64,000 nt of DNA. Source: Rhodoferax fermentans (GTDB taxonomy: Bacteria > Pseudomonadota > Gammaproteobacteria > Burkholderiales > Burkholderiaceae_C). Shown in pieces: positions 51,943-61,231 of this stretch; position 1 is the first letter of the stretch; the number at the start of each line of letters is the position of its first letter. Below the pieces are notes generated by a model, which made no database searches, had not been told where the DNA came from, and was given only the letters and a program-made list of their open reading frames with translations. The stretch lies in contig NZ_MTJN01000002.1 in assembly GCF_002017865.1 (NCBI RefSeq), forward strand, positions 2,976,001 through 3,040,000, given 5' to 3'. Both the position numbers and the translations under genes were made by a program.

Positions 51943-53100
51943 TCAACATCCAATGGCCTGGAGCTTTTCCAGCGCCAGTTCCAGCGTCTCTGTCTTCTTG
52001 GCAAAGCAGAAGCGGACCACCCGCTGGTCAAATCCGTCGCCATAAAACGCCGACAGCGGAATCGCCGCCACACCCACTTCAGAGGTGAGCCATTTGCAAA
52101 AGTCTGCTTCAGGCAAGTCGTTGATGGCCGAGGTTTCCACAGACTGAAAGTAGGTGCCTTCACATGGCAGCAGTTTGAAGCGGGTGTTGGCCAGACCAGC
52201 GCGAAACAGGTCGCGTTTTTGCTGGTAGAAGTCTGACAAACCCAGGTAAGGCGCCGGGTCGGCCATGTAGTGGGCCAGCGCGTATTGCACCGGGGTGTTC
52301 ACCGTGAACACATTGAACTGGTGCACCTTGCGAAATTCGGCCATCAGCGCTGCAGGTGCCGCCACATAACCCACCTTCCAGCCGGTCACGTGGTAGGTTT
52401 TGCCAAAACTGGAGATCACAAACGCACGCTCAGCCAGGCCTGCAAACCGGGCTGCACTTTGGTGTACCTGGCCGTCAAACACCATGTGTTCATAGACCTC
52501 GTCGCTGATCAGCAGCACATCGGTGGGCGCCAGCAGAGCTTCGAGCTGCTGCATCTCCTGCGCTGTCCAGGTGGTGCCGCTCGGGTTGTGCGGGCTGTTG
52601 ATCAGGATGGCGCGGGTGCGTGGTGTCAGGGCTGCGGCAATCCGTTCAAAGTCGGGGCGAAACGTGCCCGGTTTCAAAGGCACGCGCACGACCACACCAC
52701 CAGCGAGTTCGATGTTGGGCACATAACTGTCGTAACAGGGCTCCAGCACAATCACCTCATCACCCGGGTGAACCACCGCGAGGATGCTGGTAAGAATCGC
52801 CTGTGTGGCCCCGGCTGTGATGGTGATTTCGCTTGCAGCCGAATAATCACGGGCGTAAAGTGCTTTCAACTTTGTAGCGACGGCTTCACGCAGCACAGGC
52901 ACACCGGCCATCGGCGGGTACTGGTTCAGGCCCTGCTGCATGGCGTGGGTCACGGCGTCCACCAGTTGGGGGTCACAGGCAAAGTCCGGGAAACCCTGGC
53001 CCAGGTTGACGGCATTTTTCTCAGAGGCCAGCGCCGACATGACGGTAAAGATGGTGGTGCCGACGTTCGGCAATCTGGAGATCAGGGTAGGGCAGGGCAT
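51943..53100 (-). CDS. PLP-dependent aminotransferase (methionine aminotransferase-like)
   Basis: 385 residues, fold type I. Motifs are NLGQGFPDFACDP, LINSPHNPSGTTW, LLISDEVYEHMVFDG and the Schiff-base Lys in SSFGKTYHVTGWKVGYV, closest to the YbdL/kynurenine aminotransferase group that uses methionine and aromatic residues. It starts 2 bp after cysB, so it shares that operon, fitting sulfur amino acid metabolism. Confidence 0.85.
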   Translation of the reverse strand: MPCPTLISRLPNVGTTIFTVMSALASEKNAVNLGQGFPDFACDPQLVDAVTHAMQQGLNQYPPMAGVPVLREAVATKLKALYARDYSAASEITITAGATQAILTSILAVVHPGDEVIVLEPCYDSYVPNIELAGGVVVRVPLKPGTFRPDFERIAAALTPRTRAILINSPHNPSGTTWTAQEMQQLEALLAPTDVLLISDEVYEHMVFDGQVHQSAARFAGLAERAFVISSFGKTYHVTGWKVGYVAAPAALMAEFRKVHQFNVFTVNTPVQYALAHYMADPAPYLGLSDFYQQKRDLFRAGLANTRFKLLPCEGTYFQSVETSAINDLPEADFCKWLTSEVGVAAIPLSAFYGDGFDQRVVRFCFAKKTETLELALEKLQAIGC

Positions 53101-53102
53101 GC

Positions 53103-54056
53103 TCAGAGTTCGTAGTCGTTGATGTGGCCGGTCATGGCGCGTGCCACCAGGTGGCGATCAAGCCGGTTGCTCAGCAATTCGGCAAATTGGTAGACATATT
53201 GGCGCAGGTAGGCTCCCCGTTTGAAGGCCACCCGTGCCACGTTCTGGCCAAACAGGTGGCCAGCGGGTTTGATCACCAGTGCGCTGCTGCTGCCTTCTTC
53301 CAGCACGTCGCGCACCGACAGCTCGGCGGCAATGCCCACCCCCAGACCCAGGCGCACGTAGGTCTTGATCACGTCAGAGTCAATCGCTTCCAGCGCAATG
53401 CGGGGCTCCAGCTTGCGTGTGGCAAAAGCCCGGTCGATGCGGGTGCGCCCGCTGTACGAGGGGTGGTAGGTCACCAGGGGTTCCTTGGCCACGTCTTCCA
53501 AGGTGATGTGCTCCTTGGCGGCCAAGGGGTGGCCTGCTGGCAGCACCAACACGTGTTGCCATTCATAACAGGGCAGGGTGACCAGCTCGTCGTGGTTCGC
53601 CAGTGACTCGGTGGCAATGCCGATCTCGGCCACCTCGTCAATCACCATCCGTGCCACCTGGTCGGGGGAACCCTGGTGCAGGCTGATGTTGACCTTGGGA
53701 AAGTTCTGGCGCAGCTTGGCCACCGGCTCGGGCAGGAAATACCGTGCCTGGGTGTGGGTGGTGGCAATCGACAAGGTGCCACTGTCACCAAGGCAGTGCT
53801 GTTCCCCAATACGCTTGAGGTTGCCCACCTCACGCAGGATGATCTCGATGCTTTTGAGCACCTGCTGACCGGGCTCGGTAACCCGTTTGAGTCGTTTGCC
53901 GTGGCGCGCAAAAATCTCGATGCCAAGCTCATCTTCGAGCTCGATGATGGCTTTGGACACACCGGGCTGTGAGGTGTGCAGGGCTTTGGCGGCCTCGGTG
54001 AGGTTGAGGTTACGCCGGACAGCCTCTTGGACAAATCGGAATTGGTGCAGGTTCAT
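53103..54056 (-). CDS. cysB: LysR-type sulfur regulator CysB
   Basis: 317 residues from the Met at 54056 (MNLHQFRFVQEAVRRNLNLT). N-terminal winged HTH with HTSQPGVSKAIIELEDELG, then an effector domain (ATTHTQARYFLPEPVAKLR; QGSPDQVARMV) typical of CysB, which senses N-acetylserine and activates sulfate assimilation genes. Gap to lptG 13 bp. A longer start at 54095 would reach into lptG. Confidence 0.88.
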   Translation of the reverse strand: MNLHQFRFVQEAVRRNLNLTEAAKALHTSQPGVSKAIIELEDELGIEIFARHGKRLKRVTEPGQQVLKSIEIILREVGNLKRIGEQHCLGDSGTLSIATTHTQARYFLPEPVAKLRQNFPKVNISLHQGSPDQVARMVIDEVAEIGIATESLANHDELVTLPCYEWQHVLVLPAGHPLAAKEHITLEDVAKEPLVTYHPSYSGRTRIDRAFATRKLEPRIALEAIDSDVIKTYVRLGLGVGIAAELSVRDVLEEGSSSALVIKPAGHLFGQNVARVAFKRGAYLRQYVYQFAELLSNRLDRHLVARAMTGHINDYEL

Positions 54057-54069
54057 GGTGAGTTGTCCA

Positions 54070-55176
54070 CTATCGTCGCAGTACCAGCCAGGCAAATGCC
54101 GTCAGCGACAGCACCGAGTAGATGATGCCCGGCACTGCCGCCGCCAGCCAGGGTTCCCAGTTTTGCAGGTTGCCAATGAAGCCAAACACATTGTTGAGCA
54201 AAAAGAAGCTGATGCCTGCCATCACACCACCAAAAACATAGGTCGCAATGCCGCCCGAGCGGAAGTGAAGGTAGGCAAATGGCAAAGCCAGCACCACCAT
54301 CACCAGGCAGCTCAGGGGGTAAAACACCTTGCGCCAGAACTCGATCTCATATCGCTGCGCGGTTTGCTGGTTGGCTTGTAAATGCTGGATGTATTGAAAC
54401 AGGTCATAGGTGTTCATGTGCTCGGGCTTGAGCAGGGCGGCCGACACCATTTCGGCACTGATGCTGTTGGGCCAGCGCATGGAGGGCAAGCTCAGGCGCG
54501 CGATCTCGCCCCGGTCGGTGTCGCCGATGGTGAACTCGGTGCGGCTCACCTCATCGAGCATCCAGGCTTCGTCATCTTGAATGCGGGCAGATTTGCCCTG
54601 CGTCATCGAGGCCAGCATGCCGCGGTTGTTGAACTCAAAAATCCGCACCGACAGCAGGCTGCCGTCCGAGGCCAGCTTGCCGACATTCACCGCATAAGTG
54701 CCATAGGCTTGTCTTTCCTTGAGCCAGGCACCGGTCTGACCCACGGTGATGTGGCCGGTGTAACGCGCTTTCAGGAGCTGGGCGGCCCGGTCGGCCGCTG
54801 GGGAGGCGTAGTCGCCGATCGCAAAAGTCAGCAGCACAAAAGCCATGCCCAGCGTCAACAGCGCTTTCAAGGCCCGCCACGGGTCGAGCCCGCTGGTGCG
54901 CAAAATGGTGTACTCGGAGCTCTGCGCCAGCCGCGCCATCACAAAAATGGTGCCGATCAGCACCGCAATCGGCATCAACTCATACAGATGGTTGGGAATC
55001 ATCAGCACCACATAGGTCAAGCCACGCAGCAGCGTGTAACCTTTGTCGGCGTACTGTGTCACCGCCTTGACTTCGGCAATGAAGTCGAAGAAAAAAAACA
55101 GCGACATAAAACCCAGCACCACGATGGATACGGCGCGGATCACCTCGTTGTAAAGAAGCCGTCGTAAGGTTTTCAC
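54070..55176 (-). CDS. lptG: LPS export permease LptG
   Basis: Six-helix permease of the LptBFG transporter that pulls LPS from the inner membrane to LptC. GTG at 55176 overlaps the lptF stop (GTGA), giving about 368 residues. An upstream start at 55254 would be inside lptF. Motifs include SSEYTILRTSGLDPWRALKA and a C-terminal FRSGGIATYVFGGVMAGISF. Confidence 0.92.
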   Translation of the reverse strand: MKTLRRLLYNEVIRAVSIVVLGFMSLFFFFDFIAEVKAVTQYADKGYTLLRGLTYVVLMIPNHLYELMPIAVLIGTIFVMARLAQSSEYTILRTSGLDPWRALKALLTLGMAFVLLTFAIGDYASPAADRAAQLLKARYTGHITVGQTGAWLKERQAYGTYAVNVGKLASDGSLLSVRIFEFNNRGMLASMTQGKSARIQDDEAWMLDEVSRTEFTIGDTDRGEIARLSLPSMRWPNSISAEMVSAALLKPEHMNTYDLFQYIQHLQANQQTAQRYEIEFWRKVFYPLSCLVMVVLALPFAYLHFRSGGIATYVFGGVMAGISFFLLNNVFGFIGNLQNWEPWLAAAVPGIIYSVLSLTAFAWLVLRR

Positions 55177-56282
55177 CGGGCCACCTCCGTGCTGGTTGGG
55201 CGGCGTGGCAACAGGTTTTTCCAGTGCCAGTTGTTGTGACCTTTGGCCAGCCACAGTGTGGCCATCACAAACACACCGCCGTGCAGCAGCAAGAGGTAGC
55301 TTGTGAACGACAGCAGGCCCGCCGCGATCCAGCTTTGCCCCAGTTTCAACAGGTTGAAATACACCACAAAGGTAAACAGGGCCAGCACCACGTTGGCACT
55401 TTTATTGGCCCGAGGGTTCACGCTGGAGATCGCTACACCAATGATGACCAGGTTGATCGCAGCCAACATCAGCCCCAGGCGCCACGACAACTCGCCCAAA
55501 TGCAAAGGCGTCAGCTTCTCCAGCAGTTCCAAGGTGGTCAGCGTGTCCACGGCGGTGATGGCGTCGTAACCTGTCACATTGCTGCTGATTTTGGCGCCGT
55601 ACAGCTCGAAATCACTGACTTTCAGATTCTGGGCACCTACCGTGCTCTCCAGCCGTTGGCCGTTGCTGAGCATCAAAAACGGCCCTTGCGGCAGCAACTC
55701 GATGCGACCGCTGCGCGCCGAGGTCACGGTTTCTTTGCCACGCTCGGTCGACGCAATAAACACATTCGAGCCCGTCACCTGTCCTTCGGTGGTCTTTTCC
55801 ACAAAAAAGACCCGGTTCCCGTTGCCAGACTCCTGAAACTGCCCGGGCTCCACACGGTCCAGATCACCACGCTGCTCATATTGGTCCCGCAGGTTCTCAA
55901 TGCGCTGGTTGGACCACGGCAACACCAACAATGCCAATGCTGCCACCAACGCAAACACCGGCCAGGAAAAGCGCATCAAGGGTGACAGCAAGGTGCTCAG
56001 GCCTTTGCCGCTGCAAAACCAGATCACCATCTCGCTCTCTCGGTACATGCGCGACAGTGTCGCAATGATGGCAATGAACAGACTCATGGTCAGCAGGGTG
56101 GGCATATAAGCCAACACCGTGTAACCCATGACCAAGGTCACATCAGACGGGTTGAAGTTGCCGCGCGACGCCTGACCCAGCGTGCGGATCAGGGTCATGG
56201 TCGTCACCACCGTGACCAGCACAACCAGCGTTGCGCCAAAACTGCGGGACAACTCTTTGCGTAAAGAGGAATGGAATAACAT
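55173..56282 (-). CDS. lptF: LPS export permease LptF
   Basis: 369 residues. Helices 1-3, a periplasmic jellyroll domain (about 105-260; ESGNGNRVFFVEKTTEGQVTG-like), helices 4-6. The coupling motif MYRESEMVIWFCSGKGLSTL is present. Partner of LptG. It starts 23 bp from the divergent pepA, so the two promoters must overlap the coding starts. Confidence 0.92.
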   Translation of the reverse strand: MLFHSSLRKELSRSFGATLVVLVTVVTTMTLIRTLGQASRGNFNPSDVTLVMGYTVLAYMPTLLTMSLFIAIIATLSRMYRESEMVIWFCSGKGLSTLLSPLMRFSWPVFALVAALALLVLPWSNQRIENLRDQYEQRGDLDRVEPGQFQESGNGNRVFFVEKTTEGQVTGSNVFIASTERGKETVTSARSGRIELLPQGPFLMLSNGQRLESTVGAQNLKVSDFELYGAKISSNVTGYDAITAVDTLTTLELLEKLTPLHLGELSWRLGLMLAAINLVIIGVAISSVNPRANKSANVVLALFTFVVYFNLLKLGQSWIAAGLLSFTSYLLLLHGGVFVMATLWLAKGHNNWHWKNLLPRRPTSTEVAR

Positions 56283-56305
56283 GGCGCTAAAGGAAACCTG
56301 CGATT

Positions 56306-57760
56306 ATGAACTTTGCTCTCAAAACTCTGGACCCAGCTCGCCTCATCAGCGAAAAAACAGATGCATTATTGGTTCTTTTGACCAAGGACTTCAAACCCGG
56401 CAAAGACGCCTTGTCTGTTCTGGTGGCCCGCGTGCTCAAAGCGGGTGATCTGAGCCCCAAAGCCGGGCAAATGCTCGACATCTACCGCCCCCAGGGCCTG
56501 GCCTGCGCACGGCTGCTGTTGTTGCATGTGGGGGAGGGCGCTGCCACCGAAGTGCGCAAAGCCGTGTCTGCAGCCTTTGGACTGCTCAAGCCCTCTAAAC
56601 CAAAGGGTGTCACGCTATTGTTTTTAAATCAACCTGCAGCCCAGGCCCTGCGGGTGGCGGTCACCACACTGGCCGATGCCAGTTATGCCTACACCGCCAC
56701 CAAAACCAAGGCAGAGCCGCGAAGCCTGGAAAAAGTGGATGTTGTTGTGCCCGATGAGTCCGCCCTGCGTACCGACTTCGAGCGCGCAGCGGCCGCAATT
56801 GCAGGGATTGAGCTGGCCAAAGAGTGGGGCAACCGCCCCGCCAATTACGCCACACCCACGCATCTGGCCGGGGTGGCGCAGGCGCTGGCCGAACTGCCCA
56901 AAATCAAATGTGATGTGCTTGGCCCCAAAGAAGTAGCCAAATTGGGCATGGGCGCCTTCCAGGCCGTGGCCCAGGGCTCTGACGAACCCTTGCGTTTCAT
57001 CGTTTTGCGCTACAACGGTGCATCCAAGTCCACCGCACCGGTGGTGCTCGTCGGCAAGGGCATCACCTTTGACAGCGGTGGCATCTCCATCAAGCCTGCG
57101 GCCGAGATGGATGAGATGAAATTTGACATGTGTGGCGCCGCCAGCGTGTTGGGCGTGTTCCGTGCCCTGGCTGAGTTGCAACCCGGCATCAATGTTGTTG
57201 GCTTGATCCCTGCCTGTGAAAACCTGCCCAGCGGGCGCTCGGTCAAACCAGGTGACGTGGTCACCAGCATGGGGGGCCAAACCATCGAAATCCTCAACAC
57301 CGACGCCGAAGGTCGGCTGGTTTTGTGTGACGCCCTCACCTATGCCGAGCGTTTTAAACCGCAAGCGGTTGTTGACATTGCCACCTTGACCGGTGCTTGT
57401 GTGATTGCACTGGGCGCTGTGCGCAGCGGCATGTTCACCGCCAACCAGGCCCTGTCTGCCGCCCTGGTGCAGGCGGGTGAGTCTTCTCAAGACCTGTGCT
57501 GGTCAATGCCGCTGGACGACGACTACGCCGAAGGCCTCAAAACCAGTTTTGCCGACGTGGCCAATGTGGGTGGACGCCCGGGCGGTGCCATCACCGCCGC
57601 CAAGTTCTTGCAACGCTTCACCGACAAGTTCCCGTGGGCGCACCTGGATATTGCTGGCACCGCGTGGAAAAGTGGTGCCGCCAAAGGTGCCACAGGTCGC
57701 CCGGTGGGTTTGCTGGTGGACTACCTCATGGCGCTTGACACGCGAGGCAAGCTGGCGTGA
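56306..57760 (+). CDS. pepA: Leucyl aminopeptidase PepA
   Basis: 484-residue M17 aminopeptidase with two zinc or manganese ions. Active-site blocks GKGITFDSGGISIKP (about 251-265), MKFDMCGAASVLG and NTDAEGRLVLCDALTYAE (about 331-348) are intact. It releases N-terminal residues from peptides; homologues also bind DNA. Downstream holC overlaps its stop by 4 bp. Confidence 0.94.
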   Translation: MNFALKTLDPARLISEKTDALLVLLTKDFKPGKDALSVLVARVLKAGDLSPKAGQMLDIYRPQGLACARLLLLHVGEGAATEVRKAVSAAFGLLKPSKPKGVTLLFLNQPAAQALRVAVTTLADASYAYTATKTKAEPRSLEKVDVVVPDESALRTDFERAAAAIAGIELAKEWGNRPANYATPTHLAGVAQALAELPKIKCDVLGPKEVAKLGMGAFQAVAQGSDEPLRFIVLRYNGASKSTAPVVLVGKGITFDSGGISIKPAAEMDEMKFDMCGAASVLGVFRALAELQPGINVVGLIPACENLPSGRSVKPGDVVTSMGGQTIEILNTDAEGRLVLCDALTYAERFKPQAVVDIATLTGACVIALGAVRSGMFTANQALSAALVQAGESSQDLCWSMPLDDDYAEGLKTSFADVANVGGRPGGAITAAKFLQRFTDKFPWAHLDIAGTAWKSGAAKGATGRPVGLLVDYLMALDTRGKLA

Positions 57761-58191
57761 GCACTGCCGCCTTCCACTTCAACGTGGACAACCGCTTGCA
57801 CTACACCTGCCGGTTGGTGCGCAAAGCGGTTGCGGCGGGCAATCGGCTGGTGGTGACCGGATCGCAGGACACCCTGGCACAACTTGACCGTGATCTGTGG
57901 GCCCTGTCTGCCACCGAGTTCCTGCCCCATTGCCACAGCTCTGACCCGGCACCGCTGGCACACCGCTCACTGGTGTTGCTGTGTGAGTCGCTGGACGGTG
58001 TGGCTGTGCGGGATGTGCTGATCAACCTTGCCGAGTCGGTACCGCAGGGGGCCCAAGAGTTTGAGCGCGTGATCGAGGTGGTGACGGTCGACCCTCTCGA
58101 GCGAAGCCAGGCGCGTCTGCGCTGGAAACACTACACCCAGGCCGGTTTAAAACTGGTACAGCACGATCTGGGCCACGGGGCTGCATCGTGA
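57757..58191 (+). CDS. holC: DNA polymerase III chi subunit HolC
   Basis: 144 residues from GTG 57757. Motifs FHFNVDNRLHYTCRLVRKAV, GNRLVVTGSQDTL, LWALSATEFLPH and RYKHYTQAGLKL-like RWKHYTQAGLKLVQHD identify chi, which links the clamp loader to SSB. Standard pepA-holC order. Confidence 0.9.
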   Translation: MSTAAFHFNVDNRLHYTCRLVRKAVAAGNRLVVTGSQDTLAQLDRDLWALSATEFLPHCHSSDPAPLAHRSLVLLCESLDGVAVRDVLINLAESVPQGAQEFERVIEVVTVDPLERSQARLRWKHYTQAGLKLVQHDLGHGAAS

Positions 58192-58499
58192 CGACTCCCT
58201 CACGACCGCTGCCGCGTTTTATCCCGACCCTGACCGAGGTGGTTGACCCGGCCAGCCTCAACAGCACCGCGCGTCTGGCCAAACCCGAGGTCGAGACGCT
58301 CATTGATCAGGTGCAACGCCAAGTGCAACCGATTTTCGAGCGCAGGCTCCAAGAAGAGTTCGAGCGCCTGGTGCGCAGCCTGGTGGCCAAACAATGGGAT
58401 GACGTGCGCGCCAGATTACAAAACGAGATGGACATGATGGTCCGCCAATCGGTGCTCGACGCCTTAGACAAGCAAGCTTCCCCAGACGCCACCAAGTGA
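58188..58499 (+). CDS. Conserved hypothetical protein downstream of holC (103 aa)
   Basis: GTG at 58188 overlaps the holC stop. N-terminus RPLPRFIPTLTEVVDP, then an amphipathic helix with VRSLVAKQWDDVRARLQNE. It resembles small DUF2486-like proteins found after holC in Burkholderiales. Function unknown. Confidence 0.65.
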   Translation: MTTPSRPLPRFIPTLTEVVDPASLNSTARLAKPEVETLIDQVQRQVQPIFERRLQEEFERLVRSLVAKQWDDVRARLQNEMDMMVRQSVLDALDKQASPDATK

Positions 58500-58628
58500 G
58501 TTGGATCAAGACCGCCAATTTATCTTGAGGATCTTGGTGTCTACCCTATGAAGCTGGCGCAAATATTGCTGTATGGTTGATGTTGCTGAATTATTCAATT
58601 CACAATTATTTTTAACCTGGAGTTGTCT

Positions 58629-59756
58629 ATGCAAATGAAATTGAAGTTGACTGTTGCCGCAGCCATTGCTGCTGTTGCTGGTGTTGCTCTTGCTCAAGAA
58701 GTGGTCAAAATTGGTCACGTGGCTCCCATGTCCGGTAGCCAAGCCCACTACGGCAAAGACAATGAAAATGGCGTGCGTATGGCCATTGAAGACCTGAATG
58801 CACAAAAAGTGGTCATCGGTGGCAAAACCATCAAGTTCGAAATTGCAGCTGAAGACGACGCAGCTGACCCAAAACAGGGCACAGCTGTTGCACAAAAACT
58901 GTGCGACGCCAAAGTCGCTGGTGTGGTGGGTCACTTGAACTCCGGCACAACCATCCCGGCAGCAAAAATTTATAACGACTGTGGCATCCCTCATGTCACT
59001 GGCGCTGCAACCAACCCCAACCTGACCAAACCAGGTTACAAAACCACCTACCGCATCATTGCCAATGACAACGCTTTGGGCGCTGGCTTGGCGTTTTACG
59101 CGGCAGACACCCTGAAACTCAAGAAAATCGCCGTGATCGATGACCGTACAGCCTACGGCCAAGGCGTTGCTGAAGTGTTTGCAAAAATTGCAAAGACCAA
59201 AGGCATCGAAATTGTTGATCAGCAATTCACTACCGACAAAGCCACCGACTTCATGGCCATTTTGACCGCCATCAAGTCCAAGAAACCTGACGGCATCTTC
59301 TACGGCGGTATGGACGCCCAAGCCGGTGCCATGTTGCGCCAGATGGACCAACTGGGTCTGTCCAGCGTCAAATTCTTTGGTGGTGACGGCATCTGCACCA
59401 CCGAAATCGTCAAGATCGCTTCGGGTGCCAAGAGCCTCGAGGGTGTGATCTGTGCTGAAGGTGGTTCGTCCATCGCCAAAATGCCAGGCGGCACCGCCTG
59501 GAAGGCCAAGTACGACGCCAAGTTCCCAGGTCAGTTCCAGATCTACAGCCCGTACACCTACGACGCGGCTTTCGTTTTGGTAGATGCTATGAAGCGTGCC
59601 AACTCGACCGACCCCAAAGTGTATGTGCCGAAAATCATCGAAACCAATTACAAGGGTGTGACCGCCAACATCGCGTTTGAACCTTCTGGTGAGATGAAGA
59701 ACCCCTCCATGACCTTGTCCACTTACAAGGACGGCAAGAAAATTGCCCTGAACTGA
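58629..59756 (+). CDS. livK: Branched-chain amino acid ABC transporter binding protein
   Basis: 375-residue periplasmic binding protein. ATG at 58629 is 7 bp after GGAG. Signal peptide to ...GVALAQ, then EVVKIGHVAPMSGSQAHYGK and RIIANDNALGAGLAFYAADT typical of LivK/LivJ. It binds Leu/Ile/Val or related amino acids for LivHMGF, which is not adjacent here. The AT-rich, strongly biased codon choice suggests high expression. Confidence 0.92.
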   Translation: MQMKLKLTVAAAIAAVAGVALAQEVVKIGHVAPMSGSQAHYGKDNENGVRMAIEDLNAQKVVIGGKTIKFEIAAEDDAADPKQGTAVAQKLCDAKVAGVVGHLNSGTTIPAAKIYNDCGIPHVTGAATNPNLTKPGYKTTYRIIANDNALGAGLAFYAADTLKLKKIAVIDDRTAYGQGVAEVFAKIAKTKGIEIVDQQFTTDKATDFMAILTAIKSKKPDGIFYGGMDAQAGAMLRQMDQLGLSSVKFFGGDGICTTEIVKIASGAKSLEGVICAEGGSSIAKMPGGTAWKAKYDAKFPGQFQIYSPYTYDAAFVLVDAMKRANSTDPKVYVPKIIETNYKGVTANIAFEPSGEMKNPSMTLSTYKDGKKIALN

Positions 59757-59770
59757 TCAGTCAGACCTCT

Positions 59771-59799
59771 AAAAAAGCCACCTTCGGGTGGCTTTTTTG
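59771..59799 (+). terminator. Terminator after livK
   Basis: AAAAAAGCCACC TTCG GGTGGCTTTTTTG: a perfect GC-rich stem with a UUCG loop and T-run. Confidence 0.92.
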
Positions 59800-59859
59800 T
59801 TGTCTGCTTTTCTGCTGAAAGCAAAAACAGGGCTTTGCGTCGGCTAAAATAGCGGGCTC

Positions 59860-59949
59860 GGAGCGGTGGATGAGTGGTTTAAGTCACACGCCTGGAAAGC
59901 GTGCGGGGAGTAAAATCCCCCGGGGGTTCGAATCCCCCCTGCTCCGCCA
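59860..59949 (+). tRNA. tRNA-Ser (anticodon GGA)
   Basis: A 90-nt class II tRNA. Acceptor GGAGCGG pairs with CTGCTCC, D-arm GGATGAGTGGTTTAAGTC, anticodon loop CTGGAAA with anticodon GGA, a long variable arm (GCGGGGAGTAAAATCCCCC region), T-arm GGGGGTTCGAATCCCCC, and encoded CCA at 59947-59949. No element is integrated at its 3' end. Confidence 0.95.
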
Positions 59950-59960
59950 GACAGTCAGAT

Positions 59961-59993
59961 AAAAAAGCGCCTTTTGACAGGCGCTTTTTTTTA
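59961..59993. terminator. Terminator after tRNA-Ser, shared with the rhomboid gene
   Basis: AAAAAAGCGCC TTTTGACA GGCGCTTTTTTTT: perfect stem with A- and T-runs, so it can stop both converging transcripts. Confidence 0.9.
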
Positions 59994-59995
59994 TG

Positions 59996-61159
59996 TCAAT
60001 CACTCTGTCCCTGAGTTTTGCGGGCTGGAGCTTGCCTCAAAGGTGGCTGGCGTGGCACGGCCGGTGGCTTGGTCAGTGCCTTGTTGATCCTTCCAAAATT
60101 CTTGCTACGCAGATCTTGTGCCACCTCATGTGAGGCCTGCGCACGGGCCGACGCGTAATCCTGCAGGGCTTCCAGGGTTCGGGCCGACGGTGCCTGGGGC
60201 CCCGGGTCGGCCGCCATCAGCTGCTCAAAACTGTCCACATAAAGACGCGTCACCCGCTCGTCAATCTTGCCCGCCAACTCGTCAAACGACACACCTTGTT
60301 GCCGACCCTTCGCCAGAATCGATCCCCATTGGGCCGTTGCCATCCGGTCAGCATTCAAAAACTGCTGTATCGCGGCACGTGCCCGCATCTCATTGCCCAT
60401 CAGGTAACGTGGTTCGGGCAGTCGCTGCAGCAAAACGGTTACCCCCACAAGCAGACAAACAGCCGCCCACCAGCGTCTTGGCACTGGGCTGCTTGCTGAC
60501 AGGGGGCGCGCCAGCAAACTGCCAAAAAGCGCCCCGCCAGCCAGCCCCCCCAGATGCGCTGCATTGTCAATACCACGCACCACCTGGCCCATCACCAGCG
60601 TCAGCACGGTAAAAATCACCGCTGCACCAAACACCCATCTGAACTCGCGCCGCTCCACCTGCCTGCGCTCGCGCACCAAAAACACCAGCAGCGCCCCGTA
60701 CAGCCCAAAAATGGCCCCCGACGCCCCGCCCGATACGGCCTGATTGCCCTGTACCACCAAAGACAGCAGGTTGCCCAGCACACCGCCGCCCAGGTACAGC
60801 AGCAAGAACCGCCACCGCCCAAACAGGCGTTCCACCAGCCGGCCCACCTCCCACAGCGCCAGCATGTTCAGGCCCAGGTGCAACACCCCAAAGTGCACAA
60901 ACATTGCTGTGACCAGTCGCCACCACTGTCCGTCCTGCGTGGCCGGGCCAAAGTTGGCCCCCCAAGCCAGCGGCACCGTGGTCGAGGTCTGCCACACACT
61001 GCCCCCAAAAGCCAGCATCAGGGCAAACACGCCCAGATTCAACAGCTGCAAGCAGGTCGTCACCGGCACCTGCCCGGGGCGGCTCGCCATCAGCGCAGAC
61101 AAATCCACGTGGGTTGCGCTGGCATACGGTGCGGCCGGTCGAGGTGCTTGGTCAGTCAT
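59996..61159 (-). CDS. Rhomboid-family intramembrane serine protease
   Basis: 387 residues. Six transmembrane helices in 30-240 with HLGLNMLALWEVGR, catalytic Ser in GGASGAIFGLYG (about 145-156) and His in NAAHLGGLAGGALFG (about 200). A C-terminal soluble region of ~150 residues (Ala/Arg/Gln-rich) is added to the core. It cleaves membrane proteins within the bilayer; substrate unknown. Confidence 0.88.
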   Translation of the reverse strand: MTDQAPRPAAPYASATHVDLSALMASRPGQVPVTTCLQLLNLGVFALMLAFGGSVWQTSTTVPLAWGANFGPATQDGQWWRLVTAMFVHFGVLHLGLNMLALWEVGRLVERLFGRWRFLLLYLGGGVLGNLLSLVVQGNQAVSGGASGAIFGLYGALLVFLVRERRQVERREFRWVFGAAVIFTVLTLVMGQVVRGIDNAAHLGGLAGGALFGSLLARPLSASSPVPRRWWAAVCLLVGVTVLLQRLPEPRYLMGNEMRARAAIQQFLNADRMATAQWGSILAKGRQQGVSFDELAGKIDERVTRLYVDSFEQLMAADPGPQAPSARTLEALQDYASARAQASHEVAQDLRSKNFGRINKALTKPPAVPRQPPLRQAPARKTQGQSD

Positions 61160-61231
61160 ATCAGTCCGAATTACAACGCATCGCTGCCAAATGCCTGCGG
61201 GGCAGGGCGCCTATTGCCCTTTGGCAGGTAG

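Noticed and set aside
59950..60000. Attachment site at the 3' end of tRNA-Ser
   Set aside because: A terminator and a housekeeping rhomboid gene follow directly; no integrase or duplicated tRNA end is present.
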